The notes beneath the pieces were generated by a model. It made no database searches and was not told where the DNA came from. It worked only from the letters and a program-made list of their open reading frames with translations. From Sebastes aleutianus (Eukaryota > Chordata > Actinopteri > Perciformes > Sebastidae), in the NCBI GenBank assembly GCA_916700875.1, contig CAKAKS010000034.1, positions 15,338,695-15,402,694 on the forward strand: DNA of 64,000 bases, written 5' to 3'. Each line of letters begins with the position of its first letter. Positions within the stretch are counted from its first letter, which is position 1. Positions 1 to 12,500 of the stretch are shown one piece after another. The translations under genes were made by a program, and so were the position numbers.

Positions 1-371
1 ATGGACAACTGAGACACAGAAGAAAATCTCTGCTTTGGTGCCATGTTTCTATTTATACTGTCAATTATACAATGTAGTGGAACTCAGCAGTAAGGACAAA
101 ATAATCCTAAAAATATAAGCTAATAAAACAGATACAAATATAGAGATTTAAAATAACACAAATGGAAGATAAAAATAGTAAAACTTCTGTCAGTCTGCTT
201 ACTTGCATGAAGTAAAGCTGAAATAAAACTGATGTCTTAGTCCTAAATGATTATAGCAACTGAAGATATGTTCTGTGCAGATCTGCCTCATCTACAATCA
301 ACCATACTATTAATGTTGACACACTTTCAAAATAACAATTGAGCACGACCTCACTTCTCTGTTCACGGGCC

Positions 372-720
372 TCAGCAGCAACCTGTGAAACCCGTTCTAG
401 AGTTGAAGACAATTTCTTTAGTGAAAAGACATTTCGCCTCTGCGCCGTCAGCAAAGTTTCGCTGCTCGACTCCGCCCACCGACTCCCTGGCGCCTTGCCG
501 ACGCATCTGCCAAACGCTCGAGGCCCCCAGCCCGCGCCGCCCCTGCCCCATATTCCTTAAGATGGCGGTATCGGGGGAGCCCCCGCTGACGTGCGATCCT
601 TCATGTGGACGACGCGTGGGCAGGGAAAAACTTGCAACAGGTGCCACCCGATGAGGCCTGATCCTCGGCCCTTTGTGCCTGAGCAGGAGTGGGAGTGGGA
701 GAGGCCGCAGGGGTCATGCT
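372..720. promoter_or_regulatory. GC-rich block with YY1-type motif
   Basis: A sharp rise in GC and CpG against AT-rich flanks. AAGATGGCGG at 559-568 matches the YY1 consensus. Short overlapping ORFs occur on both strands, as expected in any GC-rich stretch, and none resembles a known protein. It could be a CpG-island promoter or an enhancer; this is inference from composition and one motif. Confidence 0.25.
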
Positions 721-1369
721 GACCCGAGAGCTGGGTGAGCCATACCGACCGTCTGACTGGAGGGCTCAGACGTCAAAACAAGCCGTGTACCAAATTATGC
801 TCAACCATTTTTCTTCCCTGACACATTTAAGGAGTATAGAACTAATGAACGGGTCGATGTTGTAACAATTTTGAGTTTTTTTAACATCTCTGTCGACTGC
901 AAAACTTAATTAATTATAGATATTTACTGATATGAATGTTATTTTTTTTTTTACTGTACTGATTAAGAGGCTGAATCAGTAAACTGAAAATTACATTTTG
1001 CTGACTGCATTTAAATACACTAAAATGATATTATAAATGATGCTGGGGATTCTTCACAAAATCAATATAATTTACTAAATGTTAAAACTGAAATATTGAA
1101 ATGTAATTTTATTTACTTAAACATTTATTACAATGACAAAGTTTGAATGTCGGTATCTAAGGTATGGCCATTTTACAGTAATAATATACTTTTAGGTTTT
1201 TAAAAAAACAGCTTGAAAAGTAAGAAAAACAAACCAATAATAAAAAAAGATAAAATTTGGTATTTTTCAAAACACCCCCAACCCCCCTCCCAAAAGAAAC
1301 GCAGAAGCAAATGTAGGTGGAAAAATAAAACTATGGCTTGTTTCCACCTTTCAACTGAGCTGGCGGCTT

Positions 1370-1800
1370 TAAAAAATGACTAACTTTTGTTGATATATGA
1401 ATCGGCGGGGAGTCTATTTATCAGCAGGCCCTCTGCGGTCGCCCGCTTGGGTCCCTCAAGTCACAAGCCGCGTCGCTCCCCTTTGACTGATTAATTAGCC
1501 AATCAGAGGACATTTTTCACTGGGCGGCAGAATGGTTTATTTCAGCTAATGCCGGGCTTTCGAGCTGAGGCCCGTTGGAGCCTCGTCGGCTCTTTCGGCC
1601 TGCCTGAGTGGCCGGGCAGAGGGGCAAGGGAGATAAATCAAGCCGGGCTGGCCCTCCATGTGGCTCCCCTAACTAAACCCCCAGAGGAGGGCACGGTGGC
1701 GGAGAAGGAGGAGGAAGGAGAGGGGGACGCAGGACGGCCAGGGGCACTGCTCGCCCGCCGATAAGCACGGGGAGCACAGGGCTGCCAAAGTGCCTTCATT
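1370..1800. promoter_or_regulatory. Motif-dense, conserved-looking non-coding block
   Basis: A GC-richer block inside AT-rich intron. Around 1480-1510 there is a TCF/LEF-like CCTTTGA, a homeodomain-type TTAATTAG and a CCAATCAGAG box of NF-Y type, nearly touching. GATAA and AGATAAATCA strings follow. Such clustering is typical of vertebrate conserved non-coding elements. In mammals SOX7 lies next to the 3' end of PINX1, so a distal element serving a neighbour is possible. Conservation itself cannot be seen from one sequence. Confidence 0.35.
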
Positions 1801-2189
1801 TAGAAGTGGCCGGGGCTTTTTGATATCTCGGCAGAGAGAGCCTGTCGTTTGTCATGCTGTGAGTAATTGTGTTGAGGGGCACAAGAGGAAGCGGGAGATG
1901 GAGGGGGCTTGCAGGCGTGGGATGGGTGATGGATAACAGAGAGCCACGTAGATGGACAGGTGCTCCACCACTACCTGATAACCCTCACTGGTCAGGGAGT
2001 GTAAATAATGGCTTTAAGCATACATTTTCAGGTGGCTACACGGTATGGTGGAATGAGGTTATGGGTGAAATGGTGGTCATATTTAGTTTATCCTGTAGAT
2101 CAGGGTTTGTATTTAACAAATAATTTTGTCGGAAATGTGTAAATTCAATTATATTTTTGTTACCGAGGTCATAGTTAGTGGACTCCATT

Positions 2190-2440
2190 ATATTGAGATG
2201 TGTTTCTAATTTTTGTCCTCCCTATTTACATACATGAGGGAGGGCAGAATATTAGGAACGCCTCTCAATATAATGCAGTCCAGAAAAACACTACCACTAA
2301 TATGACCATGATGCTAAAACGTATAAATGATTTAACACGTCTAATATAAGTGTTGAGAAAAAAAAAAAGGAACATGATTGGCATCATAAAAGATAGTTGT
2401 ATTGGATTACATTAGATTGTACAGGTGTACCTGATAAAGT
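2190..2440 (-). repeat. Dispersed teleost repeat, copy 1
   Basis: Ends in CAGGTGTACCTGATAAAGTG, the inverse of the TTATTAGGTACAC start seen at about 14078. The two copies share further blocks, such as the segment around GCCTCTCAATATAATGCAG, in opposite orientation. I recognise it as a common non-coding teleost repeat but cannot name the family. A run of A at 2358-2369 lies inside. Confidence 0.5.
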
Positions 2441-2835
2441 GGACACTGAGTGTATGTTTGGTATGCTTTTAATCATTTAGTACTCTCTCTTCCATTTCTA
2501 AGTAGGGCCGGGTATTAAATGTGTTTCTATCAATGATTAAAAAGTGTAAATTATCCAAAGTTGACATCAACATGCTCGCTTAGGCTTGTTCTATTATTCT
2601 TTGATCAGATATCTGATGAGGATGAAATCATTGAAATTTTCTCAATAAATGCCTTTTTTTTTTATTTTAAGCCTATCGAGCGGTCGGACGGGGACAATTT
2701 ATGGTTGTGTGTCACACAGCTAGGGTCTTACATTTTATTTTTTTCCTCCTGCATCCCAGTGCATCTATGGTTGTTTGAAGAATATCAAAAGCTCTCTTCC
2801 AGCATTTTAGTTTCAACTCCGAAAGACATTTTTAT

Positions 2836-3453
2836 TAGGGCTGTCAATCAATTCAAATATTTAATCGTGATTAATCGCAAATTAATCACATTTTTTATCT
2901 CTTTAAAATGTACCTTAAAGGGAGATTTGTCAAGTATTTAATACTCATATCAACATGGTATGGGACAAATAGGCTTGCTTTATACAAATGTCTGTATTTA
3001 TTATTAGAAATCAATTAACAACGCAAAACAAAGACAAATATTGTCCAGAAACCCTCACTGGTACTGCATATAACATTAAGAAATATGGTCAAATCATAAC
3101 ATGGCAAACTGCAGCCCAACAGGCAACAACAGCTGTCAGTGTGTCAGTGTGCTGACTTGACTATGACTTGCTCCAAACTGCATGGGACTATAATAAAGTG
3201 GGCATGTCCGTAAAGGGGAGACTCGTGGGTACCCATAGGACCCATTTTCATTCACATATCTTGAGGTCAGAGGTCAAGGGACCCCTGCGAAAATGGCCAT
3301 GACAGTATTTCCTCGCCAAAATTTAGTGCATGTTTGCAGCGTTATTTAGCCTCAAGCTTTAAAATTGATCCCGCTGAAACCTAAAAATCCCAAGTTCCGT
3401 TAATGCGTTAAATAAATTAGTTGCATTAAAATGTATTTGCGTTAACAGCCCTA
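2836..3453 (-). mobile_element. Non-autonomous hAT transposon, copy 1
   Basis: A 618-bp element with short terminal inverted repeats: TAGGGCTGTCAA at the left, TTAACAGCCCTA at the right. It is flanked by a perfect 8-bp duplication, ATTTTTAT at 2828-2835 and 3454-3461. The 8-bp duplication and TAGGG-type ends define the hAT superfamily. The interior has no transposase. It matches the elements at 39026-39712 and 43868-44503 in reverse orientation, for example in the segment around GGTACCCATAGGACCCATT. Confidence 0.88.
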
Positions 3454-4189
3454 ATTTTTATACAAAACACATACATTAAAATGGAAAATGTTAGAAAGTT
3501 ATCTTAAATCAAAAAGGGTGATTTTAACCCAAAACACAGCTCTACTGTCAGGGCAGGAGGTTTACACAAAAAAACGGTAGTTCAGGGTGAAACACGGATG
3601 AAACGTAGTGGCTACCTCTATAGAGCCAATTAACATGAAGGGGTTAATAATCTGTCCCATGTGCTCATTTGGTCTTTTCAACACATCCAGTGCTGCCTTT
3701 TGACGAACGGGGGCACGTGGGACAGCCGAGTGTGTGTGTGCGTCTGTCTGTCTGCGTTTCAGGGGAGCGTTGTGAGCAGCGATAAGAGGCGAGCAGGAAG
3801 CACATCACTGCGGAGGAAGGAAAACCCCAGAAGTGGGGGGGGGGACTGGTGGAAGGGAGGCTGGAGGGACAGCAGTGGGTGGTGGGTGAAGTGCTGGGAG
3901 ATTCATGAGCGGGAAGGAGGGCAGTTCTGGAGATCCAGATTTGGTCGGGTCTCTTGGCCTCACCTTGTCAGCATGCAGATATGTGATAATGGTGCAAACC
4001 CTCTGCCAATCCACTCTAAACAGAGGCCCCTAATGTTGATATAGTCACTACTTAGCAATACAACTCTTTAGGGTACTGAGATTATTGCATGTGTGTATAT
4101 TGTAGAGCGTGTTTTGTGCTGTAACAGTAATGGTGGACTACTGTAAGCACAGATCAGGGTGCGCTGAGGGTCACTGGCAGTGTCACGGA

Positions 4190-4680
4190 CACACTCGCAG
4201 GAGATCCTGCACAATGCCTAGAGCTTGATTGGTCCATCACCCTCTTTACCCCTTCCCAGCAACCTCAGATGTTGCTGGGCTTCAACACAAGGCCTCATGG
4301 GATGCCATTGTAATTGTGTTCAGTGTTTTCGATATGGTCAATGGTGTCCCTCCTGGCTGAAAAATAACAACCCATAACCAAACGATTAGGGAGGAAATGA
4401 CGGTGTGTATTGCTTGCATTTCCAATGTTAATCAGCTGGGGAGCAGCAGCCATTGTGATGCTATGGCTCGGCACCTGCGGGGGAATAGAAAAGGTTTTTT
4501 CTCGTGCAATTTATGGATTTTTAAGATGCCAATTTCTTCAAGCCAAATGCTTGAGATAAACAGAGGGAGCCAAACAAGAGGCTTTTCTGTGTCTCGGAGT
4601 CCAAAAGCTACATTTGTTATTGTCCTTCTGGCTCTGTATGGAGTCAGCAGAACTTTCGACACCGAAAATACCACTTCATT
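4190..4680. promoter_or_regulatory. Conserved-looking non-coding block
   Basis: Balanced-composition sequence rich in factor-like motifs: CCATTGTG (SOX-type) at about 4451, CACCTG E-box at about 4471, GATAAACA at about 4556 and CATTTGTTATTGTCC at about 4611. A 141-codon ORF runs through it on plus but has no recognisable domain or splice context. Best read as possible cis-regulatory DNA within the PINX1 intron. Confidence 0.3.
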
Positions 4681-5269
4681 AAATGAAGATTTATTAATTC
4701 CTAACGGAAGTGTCTGCTTGCATCACTTATCATGTCTTTATAATGATAATCCCACAGTTTATGTTCATGAAAAATCAGAAAAAATGTCCCATCTGTTAGC
4801 ATCTAAAACATCTTATATCTAAATATGCAGTACTTATCTAACATCGTGATTGTATTTGTCAGTATTTTCAACTGAGTAAGGCAGGTAATGGGTGGTGGGA
4901 CTCAATTAATGTAAATATATAAATAAGTTCAACTGTACCTTTGGTGCACAGAAAGTTTTATAACAGATTAATTTTGTTTAATTTCTGACAAAATAAAACC
5001 CCATTTCAAATTAAATAGACCATAAATGGAAGAGACTAAACACAGGTTAATACATTAATAAGTACAGTTTTGTTTTTGATAAGTAAGCCAAAGGATCTTA
5101 CCAGCACTGAAATGCAACTTGCACCTGTTTGAGCCTGTAAGCTACGTTTCAAAAAGCACGAGAGCCAGCAAAACGCCAAATGGCAAAAGTGACGTTTGAA
5201 GTGACCACCCACCGATGCCAAGAGCAAAAAAAGAGAACTTTTTTGCAAGCATCATCATTTGAGATTTCC

Positions 5270-5640
5270 GCACACCTCACCCCAATTTTGATTTGCCTTT
5301 AATAATGCCCGCTGGCATTATAACTACCTGGTGTGAGCGCTCCAAGACAGAAGTAGAGAAGAGGGGGGAGAGAGGAGTAGGGGGTAAGAGTGCAAATCCC
5401 TTAACTGGATTTAGGTGCTCTTGCCGCGATCGGTGGCCTGTTGGCGGTGTTAAAGCTACGCGATGTGACATGGCTAATCTAAGGCCACAGGCTGCTCAGG
5501 AGCTGGGCCCCGTAGAAGCAACTGATGGAGGCATCAGCACCAGTGGTCATCCTTAATCACCAAGACAGAGGCAGATAAGCTTGAGCCACCTGGCCAGAGG
5601 TATGTCATCACCTCCCCCGGTGCACACGACTGGGTTAAGA
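5270..5640. promoter_or_regulatory. Conserved-looking non-coding block
   Basis: A GC-richer stretch in AT-rich intron, with the near-palindrome AATGCCCGCTGGCATT at 5303-5318 and a second cluster at 5440-5600 containing CTTAATCACC and AGATAAGCTTGAGCC. No plausible exon with splice signals is seen. Regulatory function is inferred from composition only. Confidence 0.25.
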
Positions 5641-5744
5641 AAGATCACAGGGCTGCTCAGTTTAGAAAACTACTGTTTCACTGCAAAAAGAGTAAATGAC
5701 ACCTTGGTTTAGAAATATTCTCTACAGATATTTTGTAAATGTAA

Positions 5745-6008
5745 AATTACAATTTTATTGTCACACATTGTACATAGTACAGCACAGCACACAGTGAAGT
5801 TTAGCTACTGCATTTAACCCATCCTGGTATACAGTATATTAGGAGCAGTGGGCAGCTACTATAGAGCGTCCGGGGAGCAGTTTTAGGAGGTCGGTGCCTT
5901 GCTCAAGAGGCAAACTGGCACCTTTCCAGCTACCGGTCCACACTCTGTACTTAGTCCGTGCAGGGACTTGAATAGCCAAGTCCATTAGGCTGAGCTACCT
6001 CTGTCCTG
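5745..6008 (-). mobile_element. tRNA-derived SINE
   Basis: On the minus strand the element starts with a tRNA-like head. AGAGGTAGCTCAGCC at about 5988-6002 resembles an A box, and ATTCAAGTCCCTG at about 5962-5974 resembles a B box. A tRNA-unrelated body follows, ending in an AT-rich tail near 5745. The segment around CTTGCTCAAG recurs in teleost SINEs. It is a retroposed copy, not a tRNA gene: the head does not fold into a full cloverleaf. Confidence 0.6.
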
Positions 6009-6523
6009 AGCTGGACCTTTTGTAACTGGATATATAGTGCACTGTGACAGGATAAAACTGACTGGATCTAATGAATATAATCATATATTACAGGTATTAG
6101 ATATAACCATATTTCCTATTTTGGATATAATTACTACACAAAAGTCCTACAGACAAGTATTTCTGATCATAACCTGACTGTGAAAGACAGTTGATCACTT
6201 GAACACACTTTGGAACTATGGAAATACGTTGATTTAACTTTTAGGGTATTTTTTATTCAATCATTTTTCATTTCTGTGATATATTCAGATAAGTGTTTTA
6301 TGTGTAGCTTGTTTTATGACAGAAATGAAACCAAGCCAATCGACGGTGTGCAGGATTTTTGATCGGATATAAAAAAATATATATATACAGTATATATATA
6401 TTATTTGTTTATTTGTTAGAATCAATTAATTAAGATGGAAATTTGGAAAAGTGCTGCCTAAATTCAACTTTAAGGCAAGAGAGGATTTGTGGATTATGTG
6501 AATAATCTTGATCTCTTTCTTAC

Positions 6524-9500
6524 CTGCTCTTGTTGAATTGCAGATCTTCCTCTCTTCCCAAAGATACAGTTAAGGTCTGTTTCACTACGAGAGGACAGGT
6601 CCTTTCCTAGTAGGGAAAAATTAAAAAAAATTAAAAACCATACAGCAACTTAAAACTCAGTTTAAAACTAAGTTGTTGTTTTTTTTTTAGCTCTATTATT
6701 CTGGCATCTAGAAAGAACCAAGACAAATTCAAACAACAGGATAAAATGACAGAAATTGCCAATCCGCAAAACAAAAAAAGTCATTTCTGGCATAAACTAG
6801 TGGGGGGTCTTTATGTTTGAAATGTGCCAAAAGGTGGCCAGAAACAATTCATAGTCACATTTAACACACAGACAGCAACAAAATAAACACATTTAAAATG
6901 CAGACATCTAAAGGGCGAATATTTCACCTAGGTGACCTGTAATGTTGAAAGCATGAGTATGTTTGTGTCTCTGTATGTGTGTGTGTGTGTTGGGGGTAGG
7001 AGGTAGGGGGAGGTGGTCTGTTGAGCAAAGGTTTGCGTGGTTTGCTTCTTGCTCCTGGGATAAAACGGCAAAGAAAAATAAACCGACGACAAGGTCTGCC
7101 ACGCCACGCCTCCGGATTCCCATTTTCAAGCCGGGCCTCAAAGACTCCTGGAGCACACAGTCGTCTGTCTCAAGCCCAGGTCCTGTTCGTACAGCTGCAT
7201 CCTCTTCCTTCAGCGGGGCTCTGATAACATTTGGTTATTTATTGCTTTTAAACCTCTATCTCCCCTACTCTCGGCTTTGAAAGTCACTGCACATGCAGGT
7301 CTACGAAGTAAAACCAAGAAAGTATGTTGGAAAACTAAAATAAATGAGGGGGGGGGGGGCCTGTGGTGTTTGTCATCTAGTGAACTCGGGTCAAACGTAC
7401 TGTAAAATGATGCCCAATCTGACCTTTCTGCTGTTTGGATGTGGAAGTACCCGTCAAAATTCTCAGGCTTTCAGGTGAAAGTGCAACTAACAACGTTCTG
7501 ATAAAAAAAAGGAGCCTAAACGTTCAAAAGGTGGCTGAATGCCATTACGCTGTCGTGCAGTGGAAAGTGTTAGTGAATACATGCTGGTTTCCAAGGACAC
7601 AGTTGAAATGGCAACAACTGTCAGTACAGATAACTAGTCAAACCAGACCAACAGATCACGGAGGCTCTACATAGAAACACACAATCTGACAATTAAAAAT
7701 GTAACATATTACTAAAAAAGAAAAAATAAGATAGATGGTGTTCAGTCATATAAATGTCACCAGTATAGAGTGGTGCATGGATGAGGTATTTTTGTATGGC
7801 AACCAGGAAGTTAGCATCGCCCTGGTTCCCTCGACAAAAAGCCAATGGGATATTTTTCATTGGGTTTTGGATTATTGCAGAAAGTAAGCTCTGTACCAAA
7901 CACACGTTTATGATACTTTCACGTTTTGTTCAGCATGATAATCTCCACAAATGAACACCACTTTTATGATTTTTGAAGTGTGAATGCAATCGTCAGAAGT
8001 TAAAAGCTAACGTTAGGCTATAAACAAACTACACCACGGTCGCATGAACGCGAGTATACACGAGACCGTAAAGGCGGAGGTGTCGGCGTGATCATGTTTA
8101 GTAGTCTCATTTAGCCACTTGTAACACGTAGAAGCTTCAAAATTCACGAGTGGGATATCTCAAATGTCCTCAAATGTCTTGTTTTGTCCACAACTCAAAG
8201 ATATTCAGTTTACTGTCATAGAGGAGTAAAGACACCAGAAAATATTTACATTTAAGAAGCTGGAATCAGAGAATTTTGACTTTTTTTCTTAAAAAATTAC
8301 TCAAACCGATTACCAAAATAGCTGCCGATTAATTTAATAGTTGACAACTAATCGATTAACCGTTGCAGCTCTGCTGAAATGCGAACATTTGTTTTGTTAA
8401 AAAGCCCCAAGACTGCGATAAAGCCAACCACACGGAGCAACGGATGGAGAGCTGTAGTTAAATTCTGCATCAACCGCCCCTTGCTGCCCTGACAGGTGAT
8501 AGATGGAGGTAGCAATTAAAACTGGGTTACTGGTTTATGCTGTGGGCCCCGGACCTAAGCAAGCAGAGATTTTGGTGCCTTTCCCCACAAACAAAGGCCA
8601 TCAATCCTCAGCGCTGGCAGTGAGGGAACCAGCCTGAACAGGATATCAATAAAAAAGCAGGAGTAAGAGAGTAAGGAGGAGGCCTGCGCTGAGACGGAGA
8701 GAGAGATGTTTAGAAGATGGTTCTGTGGCCACAACATTTTTAAGCATCAATGCTTTTACAGATTTCATATAAAAATAACCAGTCAATTAATAATAAATAA
8801 CTAAATAAGATTAGTATTTAATAAGCAAGGCATTACTCTTATATTTTTATGACTGGATATGTAATCAGGTTTATAGATTCAATGGTTGACCTTTGACAGA
8901 TCTCTGCACATCCAGAACTAGGAGTAGTACCTGACTTTTTCAACCTCTCATGTAACAAGCTTAGCAACACTAAATCTATTACCAAGCCTTAACTTGGCAA
9001 CAGCTTCACAGGGAGGGGAGCCGACATCGGAGCAGTCAGTGGAGACATGCAAACAGGCGTGGCGGGTTACATGTTGCCAGGTAACCCTTTAGTTGCTCAT
9101 GCCGATCCAGACCGCAAGCTGGACACAGAAATGCAATGCCAACAACAGACGGAGATCATTAGAAAAATGATAAACTAATTAATAAAATACGACTGTAGCT
9201 AGCTGTCTAATATCACTGTGAGAGGATCATACATATTTCCTACATGAGACATCCATCTCAAAACTGACAGTTCCACAGTCAAACTGCGCTGACAGTTTAT
9301 GCCTGTCAGACCACTTCAGGCAGGCGGAACACTCGACTCAAGTTTCCAATCAAGTTATGAATCGTTTATGGACAAACGAGTAGTGCCAGCGTCCCTTCTG
9401 TTGCTTGACAACGGTTGCCGCCTCCTTTAAGTAGAAACAAGTTAAAGCGGTGTTACGTTGCCAAAGACACGTCTACTACCTACAGAGCCACAAACTGGCT

Positions 9501-12500
9501 CGAGATTGAATTCCAGTGAAAACATTCCCACCTGCATTTCCCATTAACCGCCTCCTGCTCTACTTTCTGACAGTCTGACAAAATAAATATAGTGTAAGAG
9601 ACCTGATTTCAAATGTGTTAATGTCACAAACAGTAGCAGCGTCAGCCAGGTGCTACCGGCTCTTTAGCTTCCCCATTTACAAACAGCTGGTGGTGATAAT
9701 GGATGGGATCCTCCTCAAATGAATTAGAACTTAAAGTCCTGCTGGATCACTTTATTAACTGACGACAGGTTGGGGTACAAGTGTATCCTAATGCAAAGAC
9801 GACAAAAGAGGCCCAAGTTCACAGTCGACACAAATGTCGAGTGATAAACAACAGACAAATGCGGCTGTCAAAATGGCAAAAACACTTGAGCAAGGTATTG
9901 TTTTCGGGGCTTTTTAGCGGGGTCAATGAGGCCGTTTTGGGGGGTGAAGAGAGGTGATCCAAACAGAAGTGTAGCGACTCAATAAGCTCACAGTTTGGTG
10001 GGATTCACAGCACAGGGTTAACATTTTGATGCCATCAAGATTCATTTTGACACACTAGACAGACACTTACATTCTCATCAACCCTGTGAACTCTGCAATA
10101 GAAATGGTCCGCCAGTGCCTACATTGTTATTTTTGCTTATTGTGATGTCCTTTCTTGGAGTATCTTCAAGTTCTTCATATCCCTGAAATCTGTACAACCC
10201 AAGCTAAAAGGTTATGTAAGTCAATAAACCATAACAATTGGTAAAAGTATTGAAATTGTGTCATTAATTAAAGTAATACAAAAATCAGACATGTTTTTTC
10301 ATAAAACGTTATTAAATAAACACAAAAAATATTGATCCAAAAATATTTCTAATTGTAGAAACATGAAAAAAATATTTCTTAACACTCCATAAGTTATTTG
10401 AAATATGCACATTTATTGGTTTTTGAAATATGCTCATTTCTATGAGCAGATCGACTGCAATACTATTTTGATAGTTTTGTTACGTTACGCATGTAATGCA
10501 ACGTAATGATGTCATCACGAGTGTACAACGTGATGATGTGAAAGACAGAAGCCTTAACTTTCTGCTGCAAAAATAATGAATGCTCTAGCTATTATGGTTT
10601 TTATTTTACATCAATTTAAACAGGATCATACTAACAACGATCTCCCGCGGCCATTACGGGGCAATACTTTGTCGCCACCGCGCATTTCACCATGTTTTTT
10701 TACAGCACGCATCGTGATGATGTCATCATGATCGTACAACCTGATGACGCGAAAGTCAGAAGCCTTAGTTTTCTGCTGCAAAAAGAATAAATGCCCTCGC
10801 TATTTTTATTTTACATTGATTTAAACCGGATCATGCAAACAATGATCTCCCGTTTTTAAAAGGGGTTAAGAAAAACTTCAAAAACACAAATCCGAATTTC
10901 CATTATGGTAAATGTGCTGTAACATTTAACAATGTGAAGTGATATGTAGAGATGGAATGGGTGCATTCATAATCAGAGCAGCAAACAGATGCAGACTACC
11001 AATATGGGACACCAACTGAAGCAAATGTGCCTCTGCACTAGTCAGAAACATCTCAACTTGAGCACAAATTCGCTGTTATAGCAAATTGTATGACTTAAAT
11101 AAAGTATGTATAGAGAGCGGGGGCAGACAAGAGAGCATCCGGAGGTAAATCATCACATCCCTAATGTCCGTGCTTCGTGTCTTAAGTGAGCCTCGTATGG
11201 TGCATCTGATCCACCAGGGACGTGGTCTTTTTCTGGCTCCTGCCAAATTAAGATCACAAAAACAGGGTGAGAAGGTCTGGGGAAGAGACTGAGGCCACGT
11301 TTTATCTGGCAGGGTCATCTAATGGGTCACACAGCCTCTGGGAGGTGTTGTTTTTGGGGGGGCCAGTAAATGGACATGCCAGATGCCCCAAACAGGAAAC
11401 AGGAAGTTGCTATTGAATGACGTAAAATATAAAAGGCTCTTCCAGGTGAGGCAAAAGTCGAGAAATTTTGTTTTCCCATGTATGCTGACCTCATGAGGTA
11501 CATTTGAACCCAATGACAAAAACGATTATAGATTAATTACTTTGACACATGTTACTATTTGATGAGCTTGCACTACTTTCTTGCAAAAGGACTTGCAGAA
11601 TTACCGTAATAAAAGAACCGTACTTTCATTAATATTAGTTACGTATTGCAAGTCCAACATCAAAACACCATTACTAATGAATACCCTGACATTCTTATTA
11701 AGAAGTTGTGCTTGTAATCACTCAACTATGCCCAAGCGAAGCAGCTCAGCAGTAAAATATGGGCAAGTGGTTATTCATTTTGGTCTCCAGTGGTCCTGAA
11801 CACCAAATTCCTCCTCGTGCCTATCAGTGTACCGGCCTTGACCAGCAAATCTTGACTTCCTGACGTGTAAAGGAGTAATGAAAAGTAGAAAGAAGAGTTA
11901 TTAATAACCTCCCCTAGCACTGACCCGGGCCGACTGACCCAGCACAGCCTGTCAGATCTCTGATCAGCATCTGTGGTCTCAGCCAAGTGCACAAGGCTCA
12001 ACGAGGAGTTAAGGAGGCTTTCTGTCTGTCTAGGTGGATTGGAGGAAAGGTGGAAAACTAAAAAAATGGAGGCACACACTTGAGTTGTTGCTGGCAAAAA
12101 AGAGATGCTGAGCTTAAATCAGTGCACGGTTGTCCTGAAACAAAGAACCGTTGATCCAGTCTGGCTGAGTTTGATACTACAGAAACAGTTTTACATGTAG
12201 TCAATGTAATGACTGCTGGGAATGAGAAACGAAAACACTGTGTGCACAAATAGCATCTTCCTGAGCTATGTTTATCCCTCTGATCTCTGCCTGCTTCTGT
12301 AAGGACCTGTCGGCTGCCAAAAGATCAACTCACCTTTAGTGAACTTCATGTAATGGACCCTCTTTTTGGAGGTCTTGGACTTCTCTTCCAAGCTGAATCC
12401 TTTCGGCTCCTCTGCTGGTGGAGGTGCTATAGAAAAAATAAAGAAAATATAATAAAATAAATATGGGCACATGTAGTTACAAATTTAAGATGTTCAGCAT

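Larger units (their letters stand above)
1..6523 (-). other. PINX1: PINX1 intron 6, open to the left
   Basis: Everything left of the exon at 6524 reads as the intron after the sixth coding exon. I looked on the minus strand for the lysine-rich last exon of PINX1, which encodes the C-terminal telomerase-inhibitory half, and did not find it, so it should lie beyond the left edge. The stretch is mostly AT-rich, with one hAT element, one SINE, one dispersed repeat and several GC-richer blocks listed separately. No convincing coding exon is visible. Confidence 0.7.

Noticed and set aside
4397..4822. 141-codon plus-strand ORF in PINX1 intron 6
   Set aside because: No recognisable domain or splice context; the block looks regulatory.
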